A program made the position numbers and the translations under genes. Under the pieces are notes generated by a model. That model saw nothing but the letters and a program-made list of their open reading frames with translations, had not been told where the DNA came from and searched no databases. A stretch of 64,000 nucleotides of DNA from an uncultured Acidimicrobiales bacterium (GTDB lineage Bacteria > Actinomycetota > Acidimicrobiia > Acidimicrobiales > Aldehydirespiratoraceae), in the NCBI GenBank assembly GCA_951812975.1, contig CATOTC010000004.1:67636-131635 (forward strand), read 5' to 3'. Below, in pieces: positions 1 through 8,838 of the stretch (position 1 is its first letter; every line of letters starts with the position of its first letter).

Positions 1-51
1 CAGACCGCGGCGCAGCAGATGGCCCACGTCTACCGCAACCTGAAGAAGTAA
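1..51 (+). CDS. 3' end of a gene entering from the left edge
   Basis: Sixteen codons and a TAA stop are open in frame 1 and end in a Lys-Lys tail. The stop lies 9 bp before the glycosyltransferase start, so this is probably the previous gene of the same plus-strand operon. Too little is visible to name the product; a sugar-transfer enzyme is only a guess from context. Confidence 0.5.
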   Translation, partial: QTAAQQMAHVYRNLKK

Positions 52-60
52 ACTCTCACC

Positions 61-1086
61 GTGACCGCTGAACCGACTCTGGGCATCGGGGGATCTGCGG
101 CACCGTCCGCAGCGCAAGCAGAGCACGCTGAACCGGCTCTTGGCATCGGGGGATCTGCGGCACCGCCCGCAGCAGAAGCAGAGCCTCTGGACGTCAGCAT
201 CGTCCTGCCCGTCCACAATGAAGCGGGGCACTTGGCAGACGAACTGGCCCGAATAAGCGCATCCATGGACGCCTCGGAATACTCCTGGGAACTCGTCGTC
301 GTCGACGACGGTTCCACCGACGGATCAGCTGACGTCTGCAAGGGCCTCCCCAAGGTCCGGGTCCTCGCCACGCCGCGGAACCGGGGCTCCGGGGCTGCGC
401 GGCGTCTCGGCACCGAGGCCGCACGGGGACGCGTCGTGGTGTGGTCCGACGCAGACATGACGTACCCCAACGACCAAATTCCGAAGCTGGTCGCAGAACT
501 CGGAAACGGGGACCACATCGTCGGTGCCAGGACCTCCGAACAGGGCACGCTCAAGTTGTTCCGAGTGCCGGCGAAGTGGGCAGTCCGTCGTCTCGCCTCC
601 TATCTGACGCGTACCAGGATCCCGGACCTCAACTCAGGGTTCCGGGCATTCAGGCGTGACGTCGGCCTCCAGTTCACCCAACAGCTGCCGACCGGATTCT
701 CGTGTGTCACCACCATCACCATGTCCTTCTTGATGAACGGCTACGAAGTCCGGTACGTGCCGATCGAATACCACCAGCGTGCCGGTCGTTCCAAGTTCCA
801 CTGGTTCCGCGACACCAGCCGCTATGTATTGCAGGTCATCCGCATGATCCTGACCTACGACCCTCTGCGGGTGGCATTGCCGATCGCGTCGGTTCTGGGG
901 GTCGTGTTCACCGCCAAACTCGGATACGACATCGTCGGCAAGGACTTCCGACCCGCCGCCAACACTCTGCTGTTGGGGTTCGCAGTGCTTCAGGTGCTCG
1001 TCGTGGGACTCCTCGCAGACCTGGTAGTGAGGCTGAACCGTCCGACGAAGCTGATCCCGCCAGGCGATGTCGAGGAGACTCCCTAA
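61..1086 (+). CDS. Family 2 glycosyltransferase, dolichyl-phosphate-mannose-synthase type
   Basis: 341 residues from a GTG start. A GT-A fold is visible: a DVSIVLPVHNE strand at about 44-54, VDDGSTDGS at 81-89 and the metal-binding SDAD at 129-132. Two hydrophobic segments near 270-290 and 300-325 would anchor it in the membrane. This arrangement is typical of enzymes moving a sugar from a nucleotide donor onto a polyprenyl phosphate; the sugar cannot be told. Residues 3-42 are unusual: a 20-residue Ala/Gly-rich unit occurs twice in tandem before the domain, so translation might begin later (for example near residue 43) or the extension is a recent expansion. The gene follows a partial gene by 9 bp and converges on a GT4 gene. 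Confidence 0.85.
   Translation: MTAEPTLGIGGSAAPSAAQAEHAEPALGIGGSAAPPAAEAEPLDVSIVLPVHNEAGHLADELARISASMDASEYSWELVVVDDGSTDGSADVCKGLPKVRVLATPRNRGSGAARRLGTEAARGRVVVWSDADMTYPNDQIPKLVAELGNGDHIVGARTSEQGTLKLFRVPAKWAVRRLASYLTRTRIPDLNSGFRAFRRDVGLQFTQQLPTGFSCVTTITMSFLMNGYEVRYVPIEYHQRAGRSKFHWFRDTSRYVLQVIRMILTYDPLRVALPIASVLGVVFTAKLGYDIVGKDFRPAANTLLLGFAVLQVLVVGLLADLVVRLNRPTKLIPPGDVEETP
67..186 (+). repeat. 60-bp tandem duplication inside a glycosyltransferase N-terminus
   Basis: Two adjacent 60-bp units (67-126 and 127-186) encode near-identical 20-residue blocks, AEP(T/A)LGIGGSAAP and following residues. The unit is a multiple of three, so the reading frame is kept. Confidence 0.9.
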
Positions 1087-1099
1087 CCGGGCCCCGCTG

Positions 1100-2275
1100 C
1101 TAGCTGATCTGGGAGAGCAGCGATTGGTAGCGCTGTCGCACTGCAGGCCAACTGAACGAGCGCTCCACGTACGACCGACCCGCCCGGGCCAGTCTGGAGC
1201 GGAGCTCGGCGTCGTCCAGAAGACGGTTCATCGACACCTCGAACTCGACGAAGTTGCTGTACCAGAGACCCCCGCCCGACTGTGCACAGTGATCCCGTGT
1301 CGGGCCGCACCAACCGTTAACGAGCACGGGTGTTCCCGCCAGCCAGGCTTCGAGAACGACCAGCGAGAACGACTCCAGAGGTGACGGGTTGACGAGTACG
1401 TCCGCCGCCGCGAGCAGGCCGAACTTGTGTTCTTCAGACACCGGGCCGACGCACACGATCCCGTCTCTCTCAGACACCTCGTCAACCACCGGCCCGACGA
1501 TCACCAGCTTGCCGCCGCCGCGCCGGGCTCGTGTCGCGGCAAAGAAGTCGACCAGCTCATGCGTGCCCTTGCTTCTCAGTACCCGGCCCAGGAACACCAC
1601 GAACGGTTCGTCTCCAAGACCGAAGGTCCGACGCGCCGCCTGCGGATCAATCTCAAAGTCCGGCGCCTCGACCGGAAGGCCCATTACAACCTGCGGGGTC
1701 AGCACCGTCGACGGAAAGCGGTCCGACACCAGTCGCTGTTCGGGGCGGCTGTAGTGCGCCAGAGCCGACACCGAGTTGAACAGCCCGTCGAAGACCGGAA
1801 GCCCCAACGGTGGCTCCGGATGGGCAGCAGCATGCAAAACCGTGGGTACACGGGCTAGGGTCACACCCTGCACCGCGGGGTGGTACATGTACGGAGTGAA
1901 CGCGAGCACCCCGCTGTGGACCTCAGCAACGGCGTCGAGCAGGTCGGTGCTGGTGGGGCCCTGCTCGGAGATCCATTGCCGGGCGTCCTCCATGCTGGCC
2001 TGTTCCGGATTCCGCAGGAGCCGATCGCAGGAAGCCGCGAAATCGGGGGAACGGGGATGGTCGACGCTGAACCGGGAGACGGAGACACCCTCCTCGTTCG
2101 TGGTGCCCTCGGGGAATTCATCAACCCAGGTGTCAAAGGAGCGTGCCCGTGAAGTTAGAACCGATATGTCGAGTCCCTCGGCACTGAGTCGAGTTGCCAA
2201 CGCTCGGGCCCCCAGCTCGGCCCCGCCGACAACATCGGCTCCGTAGCGAGGCGCGACGAAGGTGATGTCGCTCAT
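1100..2275 (-). CDS. Family 4 (GT-B) glycosyltransferase
   Basis: 391 residues. The start is the ATG at 2275, which overlaps the TGA of the upstream gene (ATGA); the reading frame is open further upstream but only inside that neighbour. The N-terminus opens with an APRYG(x)DVVGGAE donor/acceptor loop typical of GT4 enzymes. The C-terminal half has VVFLGRVLRSKG and the ESFSLVVLE pattern (E-x7-E), the nucleotide-sugar binding signature. It acts in the cytoplasm on a polysaccharide or lipid-linked precursor; substrate unknown. It is the last gene of a minus-strand unit YfhO-methyltransferase-GT4-GT4. Confidence 0.85.
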   Translation of the reverse strand: MSDITFVAPRYGADVVGGAELGARALATRLSAEGLDISVLTSRARSFDTWVDEFPEGTTNEEGVSVSRFSVDHPRSPDFAASCDRLLRNPEQASMEDARQWISEQGPTSTDLLDAVAEVHSGVLAFTPYMYHPAVQGVTLARVPTVLHAAAHPEPPLGLPVFDGLFNSVSALAHYSRPEQRLVSDRFPSTVLTPQVVMGLPVEAPDFEIDPQAARRTFGLGDEPFVVFLGRVLRSKGTHELVDFFAATRARRGGGKLVIVGPVVDEVSERDGIVCVGPVSEEHKFGLLAAADVLVNPSPLESFSLVVLEAWLAGTPVLVNGWCGPTRDHCAQSGGGLWYSNFVEFEVSMNRLLDDAELRSRLARAGRSYVERSFSWPAVRQRYQSLLSQIS

Positions 2276-3369
2276 CGCAGCCGCTGCTTCGCCTTCAGCA
2301 GGTCCGACTTGAGCAGGTCCGCTAAGAACTCCTGCCACTGCGGGCGGGTCGCCCCGGTGCGCAACTCTTCGGCCCGGTCCGAACCGAGTTGAACCAACCG
2401 TTCGCGCAGCGCGTCGTCGCCGATGATCCGCTCCACCGCCGCGGCCACAACCGCAGGCGACTTGTCGTCGAGGACCAGCCCGGCGCCGGCCACGGTCTTC
2501 GGCACTGCTGCGGCGTCGAAGGCGACAACCGGCACCCCCCACGCCATCGCCTCCAGAATCGGCACACAGAATCCTTCATGCTCAGACAGACACACGAACA
2601 CATCTGCTCGCCGGTACCACGACATCAACTCCGGAACCGGAACCGAACCTTCAAAAGACACGGCGTCCGCAATTCCGAGGTCCGCTGCGAACTCCCGCAG
2701 CGCCTTCTCGTATCTGCTCGAAGTCGCCGAACCCACCAATACCAGCTCAGCGGTCGGGATCTGTTGACGCAGCACTGCCAGCGCAGCCAACAGGTCGTGC
2801 TGACACTTGTTGGGTGCCAACCGACCGACGAACAACACGGTCAACGCCGAGTCGTCCCGGTCTGCGGCGCTCGCCTGTGATCCGTCGACCGGGAAGAGGG
2901 CATCGTCGGTCAGAACCGGGATAACCTCGACGCGCCTGCACTCCAGGAGTTCACGAGCGTTGAAATCCGAATCAGCAACCGCCACAACCGCCCGCCGGCA
3001 GAAGCCGGCCAGCTGACGCCTCCCAAAGGCGAGTTCCGCTCCCAGAGTCGGCTCCCAACCGTAGAAGAACTCTGGAGGAGTCATATTGTGGTAATTCAAC
3101 ATCAGTGGCTCTGGCCGGCCCAGAAGGTAGTCGACCATCGGAGAACCGATCGAGGCCTGATAGATGACCAGGTCGGGGTTCGGATCCTTGGCGTGGTGTC
3201 GATAGTGACGCGCAAGATCCACCGTCTCTGCGTTGAGGTGCGCCGTATAGATCGTGGAGACGGCACCAAGTTCGCGCAGCATCCGATCAACTGCGAGAGT
3301 GTGGAAACCCACCGCGTCGCGCCTGCCCAGTGAGGGTATGAACTGGTGAACAATCGGTCGTCGGCTCAC
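2272..3369 (-). CDS. Family 4 (GT-B) glycosyltransferase
   Basis: 365 residues from a GTG that overlaps the stop of the methyltransferase gene (GTGA). LFVGRLAPNK and the EGFCVPILE signature (E-x7-E) followed by an AMAWGVPVVAFD segment identify a retaining GT4 enzyme, as in polysaccharide mannosyl- or glucosyltransferases. It overlaps the next GT4 gene by 4 bp, so the two are likely translated together and act in consecutive sugar additions. The specific sugar cannot be inferred. Confidence 0.86.
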   Translation of the reverse strand: MSRRPIVHQFIPSLGRRDAVGFHTLAVDRMLRELGAVSTIYTAHLNAETVDLARHYRHHAKDPNPDLVIYQASIGSPMVDYLLGRPEPLMLNYHNMTPPEFFYGWEPTLGAELAFGRRQLAGFCRRAVVAVADSDFNARELLECRRVEVIPVLTDDALFPVDGSQASAADRDDSALTVLFVGRLAPNKCQHDLLAALAVLRQQIPTAELVLVGSATSSRYEKALREFAADLGIADAVSFEGSVPVPELMSWYRRADVFVCLSEHEGFCVPILEAMAWGVPVVAFDAAAVPKTVAGAGLVLDDKSPAVVAAAVERIIGDDALRERLVQLGSDRAEELRTGATRPQWQEFLADLLKSDLLKAKQRLR

Positions 3370-4343
3370 TGTCGCTGAGCCGTGACCAGAGTGGTCACCC
3401 GTGACCCGTCAAACTCGGACAACTCGACAACGCAACCGCGATTCGCCAACAGATGGGCCCATGTCCCAGGAGACAGACCCACGCCACGCAACAGCTCTGC
3501 TTCGGGGCCTGAGCGGGTGAGAACATCCGCGACCGCTACAACGATCCGGCCCGACGGTTCGACACAGCGCAGCGCTTCGTCGATAAGCGTTGACAGTTCG
3601 ACGGGTCCGAGGCGTTCAACTGAACGCGTGAGCACCACACCAGCGAGCGAACCATCGGCGATTCTGTCCAGGTGCTCGAAGGGCGTTGCCACCCGAAGGT
3701 CCAAGCCTTCGTCTACGCCATCGCTGATCACCCCAGCCGACTCATCGACACCATGCGCGGCGACTCCCGCGCGAACCAACGCCGAAACGATCTGACCACC
3801 GCCGCACGACGCCACCGCTACCGGCCCGTCGCAGCGGGCGAGAAGGTCGGCCACGGCCTCGCCCAGGGGTGCGTCCGCTTCTGGAACAGGATCAACAAAT
3901 CCCCCCAGAATCTCCGCGGCACGGGCACCACCCTCGAGTCGTGCAATGCGCTGTTCCGTCGAGCGCAACAGATTGACCAAGAAATGGTTGAAGGCGTTGA
4001 TCTGGTCGGCCAGATACCGCAGATACCAGCGCGTGAGCCTACGAACGGTGTTCTTGACCTGCCGCACTCCCCGACGGCTGCCCACAGGAGCGTCAACGTC
4101 GAGCAGCGACAGACTGTCGACGCAACCGAGGAGATGCTCCGCGTTCGCCTTCAGATCCGCTGGTGAGTCTGTGTCCCAGTTGACCGCAGCAGCACCTGGA
4201 ACTGACCGTGTCCACGCTTGAGAGATTTCCCGCTCTTGAATCACCAGCGCCGGGTTGCTCTCCCTGCGCTGGTGAGCCTCGGTTTGAATCTCCTCCTGAA
4301 TGCGGCTGACATACTCGCGAGCAGCCGTTGCGTCATCCTGCAC
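3366..4343 (-). CDS. SAM-dependent methyltransferase-like protein of a glycan cluster
   Basis: 325 residues from the GTG at 4343; the frame stays open to a TTG at 4436, but that would overlap the YfhO-like gene by about 80 bp. The N-terminal half is helical and charged, with an RWYLRYLADQINAFN segment seen beside many polysaccharide glycosyltransferases. The C-terminal half looks like a Rossmann-type methyltransferase: VAVASCGGG (glycine-rich motif I), GVDESAG, then VVLTRSVERL and a late GRIVVAVADV strand. Motif I is weaker than usual, so activity is uncertain. GTGA coupling to the downstream GT4 places it in glycan modification. Confidence 0.65.
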   Translation of the reverse strand: MQDDATAAREYVSRIQEEIQTEAHQRRESNPALVIQEREISQAWTRSVPGAAAVNWDTDSPADLKANAEHLLGCVDSLSLLDVDAPVGSRRGVRQVKNTVRRLTRWYLRYLADQINAFNHFLVNLLRSTEQRIARLEGGARAAEILGGFVDPVPEADAPLGEAVADLLARCDGPVAVASCGGGQIVSALVRAGVAAHGVDESAGVISDGVDEGLDLRVATPFEHLDRIADGSLAGVVLTRSVERLGPVELSTLIDEALRCVEPSGRIVVAVADVLTRSGPEAELLRGVGLSPGTWAHLLANRGCVVELSEFDGSRVTTLVTAQRQ

Positions 4344-4353
4344 GCGCAGAAGC

Positions 4354-7101
4354 CTAGCGAGGAACAGGGCCCGAGCGGATTGCCCTGCGGTGTCGGCGAA
4401 ACCCTCCAAGAAAGAACAACCCCGTCGCCAGCACAACCCCGAACACTGCCAAGAGCAGGCTGATTCCCAGATGACGCGGGCGGAATCTCAAGGTGACCGA
4501 GTGTTCACCCTCCGGCACGGCGACCCCCATGAACGCCGCGTCCGCGGTGACGATCTCGGCGCTCCGGCCGTCGACTGTTGCGGACCAGCCTGGATAGTCG
4601 GACACCGAGATCACCACCACCGCAGCCCGGTCGGCGCGCACTACGGTGTCGACGCGGTCCCGTCCGAGCGAAACGCTCACCACTTCGAGGTCCGCGTCCT
4701 GCGCGGGCATTGCGGGGAGTCCCAGATCAGAGTCGACCACCGCTGACCGCTCACCAACCTCACGCGCCGCAACCGCCTCCGCTGCGGTCTGCGGATCAGC
4801 CTCGACCAGAGTTGCGTCCGCGAGCCGGACGAATGCCGCGTTCGGGCGCTCAATCAGCAGAACGTCGCCGGTCCGAGCGAGACGGAACTCGTCGTCCCCG
4901 GCCACCATCTGAGCCGTCAACTCCCCAGACCCGTCCACCCCGACCAGCAACCCGCCCTTCGGTGAAGGGGACGTGACCTCGATCGATACGGGCGTTCCGA
5001 CGCGGAGGTCCTCCCCGGAGAATGCGAACGACTCCACGCTCGTGCTCCGGGGCGGCACAGAACGGCTCTCGGTGCTGGTCCGGCCGCCGGCTTCGATACG
5101 GACATCAACCACGCCACCGGTATTCGACACCACTTCAACCAATACGGCGCGCAGACCCCCGGCAGGGGACGACAAGGTGGTCCAAAGCAGTGCTACCGAC
5201 GGATCAGAACCTTCAGCGGCTGGTGTCGCTGCAATCAGAGTGCCGGGTGGTCGACTGTCGGGGAACTGCGCCCACACCCCGACGGCCATTGCGTCCCAAA
5301 CCGGCGAGGCAATATCGGCATCGAAGGGAATGTAGGGCCAGGTCACCGAGCCCCGCTGTTGTCCGAGGGTGATCGCGTCGGGAACCTCCGCTCGCAGCAG
5401 GGCGTTGTAGCCCCGAGACTTGAACAACTGCCCGCGGGCATCGTCGATATCGAACAATGCGGTCGTCGAAGGGAAGAATGTCCAGCCTTCACCGCTGAGC
5501 CGCTCACCAGGTGCGAGCAACTTCTCGACCTCGGCGTGAGCCGGTGTCGCCGTGATCTGCTCGGCTTCCTCGACGATCGTCGGCACGGGCATCGCGAAAC
5601 TCAAGAGCTCAAAACCAACGATGGCCACAAACGCCCAACCGGCCGCCGCGGGAATCAACCAGCCACGAAGCCGGGCCAGGATCACGACGGCCACCGCGAG
5701 CGCACACAACGCCGGTACCACCGAGACCGACAGCACCGCGCGGAGTGCGTCGTGGGACTGGGCCGCGTCCAGCCAGTCGCCCAGAAACGGCAGGAACGCC
5801 AGGATCGCCACCACGCCGACTGCCGACGACACACCGATCCCCCGCCGAAGCGACCATCTCTGCGCCGCCGACGCCTGTTGCACGATCTGTTCCACACCGA
5901 AGGCCGCTACGAGGGCAACCCCCAGGTTCCACAGGATCTTGCCTCTGGTCATCGCCCCGCTCGCAGCACCCGTCAACTCTCGTGCCGGAACCGAGAGCGG
6001 ACCACCGATGTAGGCGATCAACAGCCCCGACGCTCCGATCGCAACGAAAGCAGAAACGGCGGAGCGTTGCCGCCGATCACCGTTCGCAAGGCCCGTGACC
6101 ACCCCGACGACTCCAAGCATCAACACCGAAGCCCCGACATAGGCATTGTGCTCGGTCCAGTTGACCTCACCGAACCAGCCCGGACCGAACGCCCCGTGGC
6201 CCCAGATCGCGGGCGCAACCGCGGTGAGCAGGTATTTGACGCCCGCTGAAGAATCAACGCTTCCCATGCGGTCGCTCGTGTCGATCCAATCCAGATACTG
6301 CACGAACCCGATCAGATGCGGCGATGCCAACAACGCAGCCAACAGCACGGCCGCGGACCCGCAGAGCGCCAGTGACCCCAGATCAGCGGTGCGCCTGCCT
6401 TCAGTGGTCCGCAACTCGGCCGACAATCGAAAGGCTGCATAGATTGCGGCTGCCAACAGCACATATATCGTGACCTGCGGGAAGTTCGACCAGACCATCG
6501 CTGCCACCACAGCTCCCAGCGGCACGGCCCGCCACAACTTCGGGTCGCGCAACAGTCTCTCCAGCGCCCACAACAACCCCGGCGCCAGAGCGGCGATCGA
6601 GGATTGCGGCCAGTTCATCCAGCCCACCATGAATCCGGAGAACGCGAAGGCGATTCCGCCCACCAGAGCGGACACTCGCAACAGGCCCAACGACCTTGCG
6701 AATCCGTAGGTCAGGCCGATCGCCGTCAGGGCGCGGATCGCCGCTACCAGTCCCGGTGCGAACCACCCGGGTGCAACCAGGTACCCCAGATTGAAGACCG
6801 GCAGACCGCCTTTCATCGTGGGTTGACCGCCGGCGAGGTCCGGATTCCACCAGCCGACGTCGCCGGAGCGGACCTCGGCAGCCAGAGGAGCCCAATGAGA
6901 GTGAATATTGATCGGATCCGTTGAACCCGTCTCCAAAGAGAAATCCTCCGACTGGTAGAAGTCGAACGGCGCCGCGTAGTTGTAGACGAAATCGCCGGTG
7001 ATCAGGCTTCCACCTCCGAAAAGCGCTGGCCAGAAAGCAAAAAGAACCACACCGACGGCAACTAAGCCAGGCAGTCTTGAAGCCGAGAAAACCTTGGCCA
7101 T
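4354..7101 (-). CDS. YfhO-like polytopic membrane protein
   Basis: 915 residues from an ATG. The first two thirds carry about a dozen hydrophobic segments, beginning with VVLFAFWPALFGG and followed by a periplasmic loop with NPDLAGGQP, as in the YfhO/GT-C family. The C-terminus ends with a beta-rich SDYPGWSATVDG domain and a last membrane helix, a typical YfhO ending. In Gram-positive bacteria YfhO homologues take part in glycosylating cell-wall polymers or lipids, so a similar role at the outer membrane face is likely. It is the first gene of the minus-strand glycan operon, and a TAGCGT hexamer sits 8 nt before the start. Confidence 0.8.
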   Translation of the reverse strand: MAKVFSASRLPGLVAVGVVLFAFWPALFGGGSLITGDFVYNYAAPFDFYQSEDFSLETGSTDPINIHSHWAPLAAEVRSGDVGWWNPDLAGGQPTMKGGLPVFNLGYLVAPGWFAPGLVAAIRALTAIGLTYGFARSLGLLRVSALVGGIAFAFSGFMVGWMNWPQSSIAALAPGLLWALERLLRDPKLWRAVPLGAVVAAMVWSNFPQVTIYVLLAAAIYAAFRLSAELRTTEGRRTADLGSLALCGSAAVLLAALLASPHLIGFVQYLDWIDTSDRMGSVDSSAGVKYLLTAVAPAIWGHGAFGPGWFGEVNWTEHNAYVGASVLMLGVVGVVTGLANGDRRQRSAVSAFVAIGASGLLIAYIGGPLSVPARELTGAASGAMTRGKILWNLGVALVAAFGVEQIVQQASAAQRWSLRRGIGVSSAVGVVAILAFLPFLGDWLDAAQSHDALRAVLSVSVVPALCALAVAVVILARLRGWLIPAAAGWAFVAIVGFELLSFAMPVPTIVEEAEQITATPAHAEVEKLLAPGERLSGEGWTFFPSTTALFDIDDARGQLFKSRGYNALLRAEVPDAITLGQQRGSVTWPYIPFDADIASPVWDAMAVGVWAQFPDSRPPGTLIAATPAAEGSDPSVALLWTTLSSPAGGLRAVLVEVVSNTGGVVDVRIEAGGRTSTESRSVPPRSTSVESFAFSGEDLRVGTPVSIEVTSPSPKGGLLVGVDGSGELTAQMVAGDDEFRLARTGDVLLIERPNAAFVRLADATLVEADPQTAAEAVAAREVGERSAVVDSDLGLPAMPAQDADLEVVSVSLGRDRVDTVVRADRAAVVVISVSDYPGWSATVDGRSAEIVTADAAFMGVAVPEGEHSVTLRFRPRHLGISLLLAVFGVVLATGLFFLGGFRRHRRAIRSGPVPR

Positions 7102-7109
7102 GGCCGCGC

Positions 7110-7119
7110 ACGCTATCGT
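7110..7119. promoter_or_regulatory. Overlapping divergent -10 elements
   Basis: On the minus strand TAGCGT (7115-7110) lies 8 nt before the YfhO-like ATG. On the plus strand TATCGT (7114-7119) lies 11 nt before the GT2 ATG. The two hexamers share two bases, so the polymerases would compete. Confidence 0.45.
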
Positions 7120-7130
7120 CGCCGCAACCC

Positions 7131-8540
7131 ATGCGCTTGCTTCATGTCGTCTCCTCGCCTACCGACGCCTCGCCATGTGACCAAGATTGCGACGGCGCAG
7201 CCATCTATCTGAGCGCCGCGGGGCGGCTGACCGAAATCGCGCAGAGCGCCATACTCAATGCTCTTTCGCAACGCCCGGACGCCGATGCTGTGTACGGCGA
7301 CATTGAGATTGAAGGGACCATTCAACGCCGAAGTGCCTGGTCACCGACGCGCCTGCTCGCAGAACCCAACGCGTGTGCGCCTCTGGCGGTGCGCTGTCGG
7401 ATCCTTGCTGAGCTTGGCTGCGGCATCACAGACCCGGCATTGCCGTTGCGGTTGGCACGGAGCGAGTCGATGGTACTGCACATTCCCGCAGTATTGAGCA
7501 GACACGCCGAAGAGATTCCCGGAGCCGATTCGGATGCGGTCAACGCTCACTTGGCGGAGACGGGGATCGCGGCCACCGTCATCGACGGCGATCGGGCGGG
7601 TCGGTTCCGCCTGGTGCCCGACCCGTCCCACCGACCCGGGGTCTCGATAGTCATCCCGACCGCCGGGGAGGCTCTCAGCGACGGCAACGGTGGCGAACTC
7701 GCCGTGGAGCGGTGCTTGGCGAGCATCGCTGCGGGCACCCGGACGAACCTCGAAGTGATCCTGGTCGTAGGCGAGGAGTACCGGGGCGACCCCTCCCAGA
7801 TCGCCGACGCCGGCCTGCCGGTACGGATCGAGCGGCGACCGCCCGGGCCGTTCAACTTCTCCGCCGCCTGCAATCAGGGCATCCTCGCCGCACGCAACGA
7901 ACTGGTGCTTCTGCTGAACGACGACACCGAGATCGACACCGGTGCCATCGACGCGATGGCCGTCCATTTCGGCGACCGGAAGATCGGCGGTGTCGGAGCG
8001 TTGCTGCGTTACCCCGACGGCACGATCCAGCACGCCGGAATGGTCATCGACAACGCCCACCCCCTGCATCCGTTCGTGGGCTGGTCGACCGAGGACTCCC
8101 AGAGATTCGGCGGCACCGTCGCCCGCGACGTGATCTCTGTCACCGGTGCCTGCTTCATGTCGCGTCGATCGTTGCTGCTGGCCCTCGGCGCGATGTCGAC
8201 CGACTTCCCACTGTCGTTCAACGATGTTGATCTGTGCTTGAAGATGCGCCGATCGGGGTATCGGGTGATCGTCGAACCCGAAGCGACGTTGTTACACCGC
8301 GAGTCGTTCAGCCGGGTGGCGCGAATCTTTGAGTGGGAATGGCAACGCTGGATCGAGCGATGGGGCGAGGTGAGCGACCCGTGGTATCACCCCGGTTACA
8401 GACGACCCGACGATCCGACGAATCTCCGTCTCAACGCAGACCATCTGAAACCGGCCGAACACCACGATCATTGCGACCCGCGCGACACGGCCATCAGGGT
8501 CGGCGTCCATCGTCCACGCATCAGCGATCACTTGACGTAG
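7131..8540 (+). CDS. Family 2 glycosyltransferase
   Basis: 469 residues; the ATG at 7131 gives an MRLLHVVSS start and leaves a 29-bp divergent spacer, while the longer upstream frame lies inside the neighbour. An N-terminal region of about 165 residues precedes the GT-A domain, which begins at VSIVIPTAGE. LLLNDDTEI carries the DxD-type metal site. The later GACFMSRRSL and SFNDVDLCLKMRRSGYR segments are characteristic of rhamnosyl/galactofuranosyl-like GT2 enzymes of O-antigen and galactan clusters. The next gene begins 10 bp downstream, so it heads a two-gene plus-strand unit. Confidence 0.82.
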   Translation: MRLLHVVSSPTDASPCDQDCDGAAIYLSAAGRLTEIAQSAILNALSQRPDADAVYGDIEIEGTIQRRSAWSPTRLLAEPNACAPLAVRCRILAELGCGITDPALPLRLARSESMVLHIPAVLSRHAEEIPGADSDAVNAHLAETGIAATVIDGDRAGRFRLVPDPSHRPGVSIVIPTAGEALSDGNGGELAVERCLASIAAGTRTNLEVILVVGEEYRGDPSQIADAGLPVRIERRPPGPFNFSAACNQGILAARNELVLLLNDDTEIDTGAIDAMAVHFGDRKIGGVGALLRYPDGTIQHAGMVIDNAHPLHPFVGWSTEDSQRFGGTVARDVISVTGACFMSRRSLLLALGAMSTDFPLSFNDVDLCLKMRRSGYRVIVEPEATLLHRESFSRVARIFEWEWQRWIERWGEVSDPWYHPGYRRPDDPTNLRLNADHLKPAEHHDHCDPRDTAIRVGVHRPRISDHLT

Positions 8541-8550
8541 GGTTTTCAAG

Positions 8551-8835
8551 GTGCCGCAACAGTCTGTGACTCCCGACGGGTCCGACCCGATCGACAGTGT
8601 CGATGAGGCCGAACTTCGTGCGGAGATACTGCGGCTCCGCGATCTGAACATCGGACTCGAGAGCCGAGCCGAGGTGCTCGCTGAGCGGGTAGCCGACCTG
8701 GAGGCGCGGAACAAAGAAATCAACGACGCGAACCAACAGCTCAGTGACCACAGCCGAGAGCTTGAAGTTGAACTCGGTCGCAGCCCGATTATTCGGATAG
8801 CCCGTGCGGTCGCCCGCCGACTCAAACTGCGCTGA
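8551..8835 (+). CDS. Small coiled-coil protein
   Basis: 94 residues from a GTG, 10 bp after the GT2 stop. Residues about 19-75 form one long heptad-rich helix dominated by Glu, Leu, Arg and Asn; the tail (RIARAVARRLKLR) is strongly basic. I recognise no family. Similar short helical proteins with a basic end follow glycosyltransferases in other actinobacterial glycan loci, so a scaffold or chain-length partner is conceivable but unproven. The gene converges on the O-antigen-ligase-like gene with 3 bp between stops. Confidence 0.65.
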   Translation: MPQQSVTPDGSDPIDSVDEAELRAEILRLRDLNIGLESRAEVLAERVADLEARNKEINDANQQLSDHSRELEVELGRSPIIRIARAVARRLKLR

Positions 8836-8838
8836 ACG

